A stretch of DNA of 64,000 nt from Lepidurus packardi (Eukaryota; Arthropoda; Branchiopoda; Notostraca; Triopsidae). The position numbers and the translations under genes were made by a program. Of the stretch, positions 1-10,400 are shown piece after piece. The stretch is taken from positions 2,299,001-2,363,000 of the forward strand of contig JAKZAN010000006.1 in assembly GCA_023053545.1 (NCBI GenBank), given 5' to 3'. The notes under the pieces are model-generated. The model was not told where the DNA came from and did no database searches. It was given only the letters and a program-made list of their open reading frames with translations. Position 1 is the stretch's first letter. Each line of letters starts with the position of its first letter.

Positions 1-747
1 ATGCAAGCCATGGGTTCTTATCTGCAGCCCAACTCTTATTACACTCCGAGTAAATGGGTTCCAAATGATGTTATTCCAAGTTTGGCGCAAGGGGCGACAC
101 GAAGCTATTACGCGAATTTCCCTTCAGAGTTACGAGAAGCTGTTGCTTTACCACCGAAATTACACGAAGGTTTGTCAGACTTTGAACGACCTCAATGGCA
201 TGGCCCTCGTTTGGATAATTCGTTGGGTGCGATTCCGAAACGGAAACCGAAAAAGCAAACTCGATTTTCTCTTTCCCGCAAGTCAAACACGGCTGCTAAG
301 GTAAAATTATTATTTTTTAAAAATTGTATTTACGAATATCATGTTTATCCTCCACAACAGAAGATTACCTTTGCCAAAGAGCCTATGCCTTCCTGTTCTA
401 CCCCCAAAAAAAGCACCAAGAAAACAAGCTTCCTCGCTTGCAGCTCTCCTTGGACTTCACCTGCACATTTAATTGATCTCACTAACTCTAGCTTGGCTAC
501 AGAACTCTCTATAATCGAAAATGACGCGAAGCCTGGGGTACCTTTTGCCAATATTAGAACGGGTTTTGTTGCAGCAACTATTGCCAAGCTAACTGGAAAG
601 AGTGCGGAAAGTTTGCGGAACAGGAACACTCAAGACAGGCGCTCTCCTGTATTAGATTCGCTGAAGGATGACATCAGTGGTGCCGAATTTGATGGACTCG
701 TGGACGACATGGTTGGCAAGTTTGAAACTCTAGGAAAACATGAGTAA
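1..747 (+). CDS. Unrecognised protein, 3' part (possibly partial at the window edge)
   Basis: An open frame begins with ATG at base 1 and ends with TAA at 745-747. A perfect 60-nt GT..AG intron (301-360) lies inside it. Because 60 is a multiple of three the frame also reads through, but splicing fits the short introns elsewhere. Spliced, it encodes 228 residues from the first ATG seen. The gene may continue upstream of the window. The protein is hydrophilic, with a basic stretch near residues 79-101, a Ser/Thr/Lys-rich segment just after the splice, and an acidic C-terminus ending in DDMVGKFETLGKHE. I see no signal peptide, membrane segment or catalytic motif and do not recognise the family. 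It converges on PNO1, whose stop lies 407 bp downstream. Confidence 0.6.
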   Translation: MQAMGSYLQPNSYYTPSKWVPNDVIPSLAQGATRSYYANFPSELREAVALPPKLHEGLSDFERPQWHGPRLDNSLGAIPKRKPKKQTRFSLSRKSNTAAKVKLLFFKNCIYEYHVYPPQQKITFAKEPMPSCSTPKKSTKKTSFLACSSPWTSPAHLIDLTNSSLATELSIIENDAKPGVPFANIRTGFVAATIAKLTGKSAESLRNRNTQDRRSPVLDSLKDDISGAEFDGLVDDMVGKFETLGKHE

Positions 748-948
748 AACCTTGCGATTTATTTGAGCTAATTTGAATCGTTTACTATTTCGTTCGTTAA
801 TTACCGGTTAATGTTCTAATCATTTGTTTGTCGTTCCTTGATTATCGTTATGACTATACCTGCCTTACATTTTGAAAATCAGATTTTCATAACTGCCTAT
901 ATGCGTTCCTAAGTTGTGTATGCATTCCTGTGTTGTGTTCAATGTTTT

Positions 949-1122
949 CAAGTGATTTCTGTTCACACTAAGTGCCAAAAATGAAACCAAAACGCGTTCA
1001 GAAAAAATTAATTGAGTTTTTCTGCGTACTTATGTTACCTTCAGTGTATTCTAGTGATTTCTGTTCACGCAAAGTGCCAAAAATGAAACCAAACCGCGTT
1101 CAAAGAAATGAATGAAGTTTTT
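949..1122 (+). repeat. Two direct copies of a ~72-bp unit
   Basis: The segments 949-1021 and 1051-1122 share about 55 of 72 bases, including the blocks AGTGATTTCTGTTCAC and AGTGCCAAAAATGAAACCAA. The offset is 102 bp. They sit between the convergent gene 1 and PNO1, so they may lie in overlapping 3' UTRs. There is no long open frame, and nothing else was seen in 748-1153 except the PNO1 poly(A) signal. Confidence 0.7.
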
Positions 1123-1130
1123 GAAGTTGT

Positions 1131-1140
1131 TTTTTATTTG
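1131..1140 (-). terminator. Likely poly(A) signal of PNO1
   Basis: On the minus strand the sequence just after the PNO1 stop reads CAAATAAAA, which contains AATAAA about 15-20 nt beyond the TAA. This predicts a very short PNO1 3' UTR. Confidence 0.5.
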
Positions 1141-1153
1141 TATTTATACACCC

Positions 1154-1954
1154 TTAAAACCTTTCAGCAGCTCGGCTTGCTACAGCGCGTAAATTACCGT
1201 ACACTTTGGAAGGTGGACTACCAAGAATCAAATTGCAAATAGCTCGTTTTGCCAGCTGAATGTTCTGGTAGGATCCAAGGATGTGAATCTTCGTATCTGC
1301 CACAACGATACGCGTCTTCGTCACGTTCTCAATGGTGAACTTTGTTCTTCCGCCTTTACCCGCTAAGCGACCAACTGCGCGAGACAGATGATCTCCTTTT
1401 AGAGAGGATTTCACGTCCTTTACTTCAAACGAATCTACAAACAGATCATCAAGTCGGACTAAAGCCAAGGCATCTTCTACACTGAAGCCATAGATAAACG
1501 CTTTGACAAAATCGGCTGCTCTCTGAAGATTGGCAATATCGTCCGTGGATTGGCAAGTACGGATTTCGACTTGTCGGGTTTTGAGATTGAAACGGATTTG
1601 CATATGCAAATGCTCAACAACGGGTGTGAAGATCTTCATCCAACTCTCCTTTAATGGGGTATAGCGATGGGCGGGAACAGGGATTTTCCTAACTTCTATT
1701 TTGTCGCTCAATTTCTCACGTTTCACAGGTGGAAATGAAGGACGTGGTTGTGAGTCTTCAACTTCCATTCCATCTGAGACAGAAGCGGTATCTTTCAAAG
1801 TCACTACTGTACTTTCCTCGGTACTAGTAGTAGGAGCAACTTCCATATCAGCAACAGCTCCAAGCTCCTCATTACTATTAGCAGCTTTGCGTTTGGCTGC
1901 CTTCCGCTTCGGAACCGGACGGAACTCTTCTGTTTTAGGCGTGTCGTCAACCAT
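1154..1954 (-). CDS. PNO1: PNO1 (Partner of NOB1) 40S ribosome assembly factor
   Basis: A single exon of 266 codons runs from ATG at 1954-1952 to TAA at 1156-1154. The acidic and Lys-rich N-terminus (residues 1-85) is poorly conserved. From about residue 90 the protein matches PNO1 closely, with RYTPLKESWMKIFTPVVEHL, the degenerate first KH domain (about 100-165), and the second KH domain (about 175-255) with the loop GRLAGKGGRTKF and the closing ILGSPPSKVYGNLRAV. In the family this protein binds the 3' end of 18S rRNA with the NOB1 nuclease and guards late pre-40S processing in the nucleolus and cytoplasm. The length is normal (human 252). It has no introns, unlike its neighbours. It is divergent from UROD, 284 bp from ATG to ATG. 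Confidence 0.95.
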   Translation of the reverse strand: MVDDTPKTEEFRPVPKRKAAKRKAANSNEELGAVADMEVAPTTSTEESTVVTLKDTASVSDGMEVEDSQPRPSFPPVKREKLSDKIEVRKIPVPAHRYTPLKESWMKIFTPVVEHLHMQIRFNLKTRQVEIRTCQSTDDIANLQRAADFVKAFIYGFSVEDALALVRLDDLFVDSFEVKDVKSSLKGDHLSRAVGRLAGKGGRTKFTIENVTKTRIVVADTKIHILGSYQNIQLAKRAICNLILGSPPSKVYGNLRAVASRAAERF

Positions 1955-2238
1955 GTTTCCTAGCCAAGTAAAGAAATATAGGAGTAGGAAAACTTAATTC
2001 GACACAGAAAACATTTAACTCACGTGGTGTTGTTGCAACTGGGCGACACGAAAGAGACAGGACGCGTCAGCTAATTTCTAAACAAGGCGTTACAAGGCAG
2101 CACTTGCTATTACCACGCGAGATTACGGTAAATATATCGTCTGACGCCTGAAGCACGTAACACATTAACCGTACGAGAGCCTCAAGCATATGGTAGGAAG
2201 ACCGACCAAGTTTATTAAGTAAATTACCTATCTTCAAA
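1955..2238. promoter_or_regulatory. Shared divergent promoter region of PNO1 and UROD
   Basis: Only 284 bp separate the start codons of two head-to-head housekeeping genes, so both promoters must lie here. I see no clear TATA box in the expected position for either gene. Confidence 0.5.
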
Positions 2239-3670
2239 ATGAATCTCGTAAGTTTCGCATATATTGTTACACGAAGCCTAAGTAATATTTACTTCATAGA
2301 ATTTTCCTGAATTGAAGAATGACCGTATTTTAAGGGCAGCCAGGGGTGAAGATGTGGATGTGATACCCGTCTGGGTAATGCGGCAAGCCGGACGTTATTT
2401 GCCAGGTATTTTGGATATAATTAGAAGTTCTCGGTATTATCTTCGTATTCTACTTAGAGTTCAGAGCTACGAGAGAGAAGTATGACTTTTTCACCATGTG
2501 CCGAACACCAGAAGCAGCTTGTGAAGTCACATTACAACCCATTAGACGGTATCCACTGGATGCGTCCATCATATTTTCCGATATTCTTGTCATTCCTCAA
2601 GCGCTTGGAATGGAAGTAACCATGCAACCCGCTGTTGTACGTCCTCGAGAAAAAAATATTTATGGAAACTTATTACCTCTTGTTTTTAGGGCCCTGTTAT
2701 CCATGATCCTATTCGAAAAAGCAGCGATATAGAAAAATTGAACAAGACCGTGGACGTAGAGAAAGAGCTCGGTTATGTAATGCAAGCCATCAACCTCACA
2801 AGACACACCTTGGCAGGGAAAGTTCCTCTAATCGGATTCGCTGGAGCACCGGTAATTGGAGCGATATGAACAATGAATATATCGAAATTACAAACTGTCT
2901 GTTTTTAGTGGACACTGATGAGTTATATGATTGAAGGCGGCGGATCGAAAACTATGGCAGCATCCAAAGCGTTCCTATACAGAGACCAAGGAGCTAGTCA
3001 TCAATTATTAAAAGTCATCACTGATAGTGTAGTGGATTTTATGGTCGCTCAGGTGCAGTCTGGAGCCCAGGTATTTCGTTCTTTTCTATATTCGAGATCT
3101 AGAAGTAAATTTTACAATGGTTCAGATGCTTCAACTCTTCGAATCTCATGCTGAACATCTCGGCCCGGAGACGTTCGCCACCTTTTCACTGCCGTATATC
3201 CGAGATATTGCCACCAGAGTGCACAGTCGTCTTGAAAATCTCGCAATTGATGTCCCAATGGTAACTCGCGTAATTTGAATTGTAACCTCTCTACTTAAAT
3301 TGTCATTTATTTTTAGACAATTTTCGCCAAAGGAGCGCATTATGCGTTGAAAGATTTGGCGGAGTCTGGGTATCAGGTTGTTGGGCTAGACTGGACGATT
3401 GATCCGGAACTTGCCAGGAATGCAGTCGGCCCTAATATCACACTTCAAGGAAATTTCGATCCATGTGGACTATACAGCTCGAAGGTAGATTTTCTATTTC
3501 GTGTTAATGTAATTAATGTGTTCTCATAGGAGGACATTACTACCAGCGCGAAGGCTATGGTACGGAAGTTTGGCAAGAAAAGATATATTGCAAACTTGGG
3601 ACATGGAATTTATCCTGACATGGATCCCGAGAATTTATCAGCATTTATAGACGCTGTGCATGCAGCTTAA
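2239..3670 (+). CDS. UROD: Uroporphyrinogen decarboxylase
   Basis: Eight exons join in frame to 353 residues: 2239-2247, 2300-2405, 2458-2636, 2690-2851, 2909-3070, 3126-3260, 3317-3484 and 3530-3670. The first exon codes only Met-Asn-Leu. The enzyme decarboxylates the four acetates of uroporphyrinogen III to give coproporphyrinogen III, the fifth step of haem synthesis, in the cytosol. Diagnostic motifs are [11 protein letters not shown] with active-site arginines at about 31 and 35, FSDILV with the catalytic Asp at about 80, [13 protein letters not shown], and the C-terminal [14 protein letters not shown] with the substrate-binding His. The length is close to human (367). All key residues are present, so the gene looks functional. 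AATAAA lies at 3805-3810. Confidence 0.97.
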
Positions 3671-4452
3671 AGTGCATTCATTTTGTTAATTCTTCTGCTA
3701 GACGTGGAAGAATCTTACGCATGACGGGTTTAGTATGGTTAAGTTTTACAAATATTTGGTTTAATCAGATGGGAATTTCTACAGCAGGGATATGTGCTTT
3801 TCTTAATAAAAATATCGAGAGAAAATGAGTTTGTTTCATTTTATGCCGAGTATTCTTTTGCTACGAGAACATATACGTAATGGCATGCTTTGAAACGACG
3901 CGCATAAAAAGAATGGACAACACCGCAATGTTTAGCGGGTTGCAGTTGATTCAGGCGACATTGCGCGAGTAGTTTTGGTGTGCCGTTTATCGCTCCTCAA
4001 GTTTAAGTGCGTTGTTTGGTGTATGATGCGACGTTTGTTAACGTTATTCTTTGAACTCAAGGTAAAGGCTATTCATAATATTATGTAGTGTGAGGGCTAA
4101 CAATTGAAAATCAACTTAAAAAATTTGACGCTGTGTGCATTCGTGTGCATCAACCTCCACGGCAAAGATGGCGGACGTTTGGACGCGCATTTTTACTTAT
4201 TTTCTCTTAATGTGCTAACCTGTGTCCAAAAGACGAGTTTCGGTACGACAGAGCTAGATCCTACTTTTATTAATTTTCATTTGGGGGAGAAATTATTTCT
4301 GAGAAACCGGAATGAAGGTCTCCAAACTTGACATCCACATTGTCATTCTTGGTTGAGTCAGCAAGTTTGCATTCATTTATTATTCTTTGTTGTAGGTGTG
4401 GAGTTAAAACCTAAACGCTATTGTGTTCCAAACGCATCCTTGAACAGCAAAA
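3671..4452 (+). other. UROD 3' UTR and HUWE1 5' UTR region with a probable leader intron
   Basis: The UROD poly(A) signal AATAAA is at 3805-3810. Further on, AACTCAAG|GTAAAG near 4061 forms a good splice donor and TTTGTTGTAG near 4395 a good acceptor. Together they suggest a HUWE1 leader exon ending at about 4061, a 5' UTR intron of about 334 nt, and a second leader segment running into the ATG at 4453. No coding signal was seen. Confidence 0.45.
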
Positions 4453-7400
4453 ATGAAGATAGACAAGAGTAAAATTAAAAAGAGCAGCTCAGAAGTGGTA
4501 AGCCGCGTTTCTCTATGACAATCTAAGAATAAGAATCTTTGTAGAACGTTGGCACTAAACTTTCTTTATATTATATAGCCTGCTGACTGTAAAGCACTTA
4601 TTGAGCGGCTTAAAGCGTGTAGTGAGGAAGAACTCTTGGCGGAGTTTAAAAAGATAGAAACGTGGACGTTTGGAAAGTGCGAACTGTACCACTGGATTGA
4701 TGTGTTGGACATATGCGACTCTATTTTGGAAAAAGCTGCCCGGCGAGAGCACGAAGGTAGTTGGGTACTTGCCTGTGATTTGCCTCATAGTAAACAGGTA
4801 TACACTTGCTCATATCCATTAGTCTTTATTTATAAAAAAAAAATTGTTACACTTTCAGTTGAAAGAATTGCTACTATGGACCCTACATTTCACCACGTTG
4901 TTGATAGAGCATTCTTTCTCCAGACACCTGTATAGTTCGATGGAACATTTGACGTCTTTGCTGGCAGCCTCTTGCTTGAATGTAGTCCTAGCAGTGTTGA
5001 ACCTTCTGTACATGTTTTCTAAGCGCTCAAACTTCATCAGTCGCTTACCTGTGGATAGAAGGCAAGCCCTTCTAGCTCGTCTCACCCATTTAGCTGAAAG
5101 CTGGGGTGGTAAAGAAAACGGATTTGGCTTAGCTGACTGTTGCAAAGACTTGCCTTTACCGGTAATCCTAAAGTCATAAAACGCGTTCTGTTACATGAAT
5201 ATTGATTGATCCTGTCTTGCAGCTGTATCCCGCCAGCGCTACCACACTTCACTTTGAATTTTATACCGATGAGTCTAGTTCATTGAGTATCTCGAAGAGC
5301 AAAACACCCCCCACAACTAGCGCTTCGGTTGTGACAGTTATTCACATCAATCGTGTCGATCAACAGTATCCCACAGCCGCTGCTTGTATGGAAGATTGCC
5401 TCCGACAATATGCAGTTCCGGCAGACAAGCAAATGCAACTCTTTACTCATGTGAGATTGGCACACGCCTTCTCAGATTACAGGAGAAGGCTCCAATGTGT
5501 ACAAGCGCGTCTGCAGGTATACTTACTTTTATAACAAAAGAAAGGCAATATAAACCCACTTTGTTCTGTTCTTTTTTTTTTGGTTTGCAGGCCCTATCGG
5601 TTTTGATCTATTCCAATGCCCTAGCTGACTCTGTACATACGTTGTTGTACGCAGGATTGTTGGAAGAATTAGTTGAGCTATTAGAATTGAATTTACCGCA
5701 ATTAATGGAAATTAGAGCTGCAGCTCTACGTACTTTAACTTCCATTATCCATCTGGACAGAAACCCCAATTTCCCTAAGTAAAACACATTTGATTGGATC
5801 TCTTTTTGCACATGAGCTCTAATTCAGTTAATCTGGTTAGATTAAACACAATTATTGACGTAACTGGCGCATCTTCGTATCACGGTTTCTTACCGGTCCT
5901 GGTTCGTACCTGTATTGCTTCTCTAACTGGACAAAACGCCATCGGGAATGTTCAGCACGGACAAGAACTTCCGTCTTTTCCGCTTCCCTTGGCAACAGCG
6001 CTGTTTAGCTTTTTATACCATCTGGCCAGCTATGAAGCTGGAGGCGAAGCCCTAGTTTCTTGTGGCATGATGGAGTCCTTACTGAGGGTTATTAATTGGC
6101 CTGGATCAGACCTTGAACATATCACGGTAATAATTCAAAACAGTAGATCTTCATCACAGTTCATTTACGATTCATGAACTGTTTTTTTCTCTGTTCAGTT
6201 TGTGACTAGGGCGGTGCGTGTGATAGACTTGATAACCAACTTGGACATGCACGCTTTCCAGAGCCACGGGGGACTACAATCCTTCATCAATCGCCTGGAG
6301 GTAGCTTTTTCTATCATTTTCACGTAAACTACGAATTAACAACGTTTTTCATTTCCTAGGTGGAAGTCAATGCATGCAGGTTGGAGCAACCCTTCGAAAT
6401 CAGACCCGCGAATATGCCTCGCGAAAACCGAGACGATAGTTTGCCTATACCTTCTCCAGGAGGGGCAGCTGAGGCTTCGCCTATGGAAATCGAAGGCGAA
6501 GCTTTAAATTTGACCACTGCTCCCGCTCAACCTGGTACTAGTACCCAAGAGAGTGGGCCGGGCATCACGGAACCTATTCCTGGCATAACTTGCTTGCCAC
6601 AGCGGGCAGCCCTCTTGAAGTCGATGCTAAATTTCTTGAAGAAGGCGATACAGGTGCGGAAATCCCTTTTGAATGGCCAAATTGCTCTAAATAACTGTTT
6701 TTTTGTGGGTGATATAGGACCCTGCATTTGCTGACTCGATTCGGCATGTTATGGACGGCCCTTTGCCTTCTGCTTTAAAACATATGATAAGCAACGCAGA
6801 GTATTACGGTCCGTCTTTGTTCCTACTAGCTACCGATGTCGTTACAGTCTACGTGTTCCAAGAACCGTCTCTGCTTTCGTCGTTACAAGATAATGGTCTC
6901 ACAGATGTTGTCTTACATGCCCTGCTCGTGAAAGAAGTAAGAGCAAATTAGTCTGTTTAAGTTTCTTTATTTTGGGCTGTCAAGGAACACTGCCAAAACA
7001 AAAGCAGCGCTTTATATGCGTGATTTTTATGTAGGTCCCAGCAACCAGGGAAGTTTTGGGCTCCTTGCCGAATGTTTTCAGCGCATTGTGTCTCAATACC
7101 CGTGGCTTGGCAGCCTTTGTGGCTTGTCGACCCTTTGAGCGCTTGTTCAAAGTCCTTCTGTCTCCAGATTACTTGCCGGCCATGCGACGTCGACGTTCTG
7201 CAGATCCCATGGGCGATACAGCTGCCAATTTGGGTAATGCCATGGATGAATTAATGCGACACCAGCCCAGTTTGCGTACCAATGCCACAGCTGCTATTAT
7301 TCGGGTAAAAAAATGCACGAGAAAGTGACTGTATTTTAATTTGTATTGCATTTCTTGTAGTTGCTGGAGGAGTTGTGTGCCATGGGCCATGATCCAAGTT

Positions 7401-10400
7401 ATGTGGCATGGAAACCTCAAATCAAAGGCGACGAGGCCGGCTCGTTGCCAGTCCGCACTAGTGGAGCTGAAAACGGTGCAGGAGGTAGCAGCGATGAAGA
7501 AGAGGAGGAAGAGGAAGAATCTTCCGCCTCGCAAGTTCAAAGAGGAGAAGAAGCAGCGGAAGCGGTGCCTTCTCCTCAAGAGAAAACACCTGTACCTTTG
7601 GTGGACTACGTTCTGAATGTCATGAAATTTGTGGATGCAATTCTCAGCAACAATTCCACGGATGATCATTGTCGAGAATTTGTGTCACAAAAGGGTTTGG
7701 TCCCTTTATTGGGTATTTTGGGTCTACCGAACTTGCCCATCGACTTTCCCGTCAGTCCTGCTTGCCAGGCTGTAGCTTCTGTCTGCAAATCCATTCTCGT
7801 GAGTTTCTGCTTAAGGTTTCAAACTTGCTTGATTAATTTATTGTGGATTTTTTTATTTTATTATAGAATTTGGCCCATGAACAGCAAGTCCTCAAGCAAG
7901 GACTAACTCAATTGAGCGAAGTCTTGGCCGTTTTGCAGGACTTGCACCAGCCCTTAGATTCACCTGGCGGCTCGGTTCTCTTAAGGGAGTTGGCTTCGGC
8001 TCCAAACCCAGCTGAAGCCATTTCCTCTCCTTCAGCCACGCCTTTGTTGCATGCCATGTCAGCTGCGCATGCTTACATAGTCATGTTCGTCTATGTGTGC
8101 CGGACTGGGCAATCCGACATCCGCACATTGTCAGTTAATCACTGGGGATCACCCTTAGGCTTAGCTGTGCTAGCTGGCCTGTCCAAGCTTTACACATCGT
8201 TGGTTTGGGAGAGCACCGTGCTACTGGCCTTGTGTGCGGAAGACGCTTTGCCGATAGGATCTGAATTTGGCAAAGTAGACATGGAAAAATTGTTACCCAA
8301 AGTAAAATCTATTTGCCAATTTTGTTAGTAATCATGAGTCGTAACAAGCTTTTTGTTGTAGAGCGATGAAGCTATGGTGTCTTCACCTCAAGAAGTCGCT
8401 GGACCCTCCAAAGCTGTCGAAGCGATGGATACCGAAAGTGGGGATAGTAAAGACAAAGACAGCAAAGAAAAGAAGGTGAATCCGGCTTTGCAGCACCAGA
8501 TAAAGCAAATTAAACCCTTATTGAGTGGTGCTTCGCGTTTGGGGCGAGCTCTTGCCGAACTATTTGGCTTATTAGTTAAGGTAACGCTCGATTTACAGTA
8601 AACTGATTTGAACTACGTTAAAAACTTGAAAATTTAAGAAACTTGGAAACCAAATTGTACTAAATTCATCGTTATTCGTAGTTGTGTGTTGGGTCGCCAT
8701 TAAGGCATAGAAGAGCCCATCAAGCCCCAGCTACACCAGCAATGCCCTCTCCACCAGCCCAAGCTGTTGCAGGAGCCCTGACTCAACTGCTTTCCCAGGG
8801 TTTAGCATGGAAACCACCTTCAACTGCTCCTAGCCCTAAGTTTCGCCTCACGTTCTTCATTTGCTCCGTTGGTTTCACTTCCTCGATGCTATTTGACGAG
8901 AAAAAATTTCCATACCATCTCATGCTACACAAGTTTGTGTCCTGTGGTGGATTAACAGCCTTCTTTGAGTAAGCACGACTCCCTAGTCCCCGTGAAAATG
9001 TTTATTCTAATGATTTTTCTTGCCTTTTCAGGAGCTTTAAATGGGCGTTGTCTTGCGGTGGAACTGTTCCATTGGAGCAAGGCTTAGAAAACCCACATAT
9101 ACCCGAAGGCACTGGCGAATTCTTGGATGCATGGTTAATGCTGCTCGAAAAGCTGGTTAATCCTAGAGCGGTGTTGGAATCGCCGCATACTATGCCCAGC
9201 AAATCCTTGCAACCTGGATATGTGCCCTTTTCTCCCTTGAATTATCTCATCCAAGTTCATAAGGTAACTTTCATCAAACTTCAAATGTTGTTATCCTTTA
9301 AATCCATCTTTTTTGTTCTATTTGTCGTACTTTTTAGCTCGCGTTTGCAGCAGTTATGTATTTGTGGGGCAAAAAACCTTTGAAAGTTTACGGTGGGCGT
9401 ATGGCCGAGTCCATGCTGGCCATTTTGTGCCACATCTTGAAGGGAGAGATTCTAATCCAAGAGAAGTTATCCCAAGAAAAGAACAGTGCTGAAGCAACTC
9501 TCAGTAGCGCAGCTAGTGCCTCTGCCCCAGGCGCTGTGAGTAGCAGCGTTCCAACCCCTACAGCTCGTCGCACGGCGGTCGGAGCAGCTTCCACTTCTAC
9601 TGGCAGTACCACAGAACGGGCTCCAGCACCTGTCCCAGCCGTCGAAGAGCCCGAGCTGCAAGCATTAATGGATATGGGATTCCCGCGCCAGCGCTGTATT
9701 GAGGCTTTGATGTTCACCACCAATTTGGAGCAAGCAACAGATTATCTGCTGACCAGCGGCGGGGCTGGGCCTGTCGGAGACCAGGTTTGCTTGTTTAATT
9801 TCATTTACTGAAATCATCTATATCCTTTCAACTCCCTTTCTGTGATTAGGGTATGGGAGTGGATGTTGATTCTATGGAAGATAACGCGATGCTAAGAGCC
9901 ATTAATATGTCCTTGGGTTCTGGCGCCGCAGGAAGTGAAGAGACAAACGTGTCTTTGCCGTTATCCCTCTCCACTACCAATCCTTTTGCCACAGATACAG
10001 CAGCACCTCCAGCAGCTGTTGAAGACAAGAACAATCCTGCGCCTCTCGAAGGACAAGTCATTGACCAGTTTAGTCAGCAAGCGCTCGGCGGATGTCTTAC
10101 CTTGATGGACACCCTGCCGGACACTGTCTACCGCGTCTGCGATCTTTTGAATGCGTTGGTAGCCCGTAATGGTCTCGCGTTCAAAAAGGATTTGATTCAC
10201 TCGTTGGCACAAGAAGTAAACTTCCTTTTTGTTTACCTAATATCCACTGGGAGGATAAATTCATGTTGTTTATAGGTCGATAAAAGCCTTGGAGCTTTGA
10301 CGAATTTAAACGAGTCCATTGTCAAAGAGGGAGTGGGCAAGGATAAAGACCAGGTTCTGGGTTTGGTCAACAGTTCTACCGCATGCCAAACAGCTGTACG

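Noticed and set aside
7169-7669. 166-codon minus-strand frame in HUWE1
   Set aside because: It overlaps conserved HUWE1 exons 10-11, crosses their intron, and is Phe/Arg-rich as expected for an antisense shadow.
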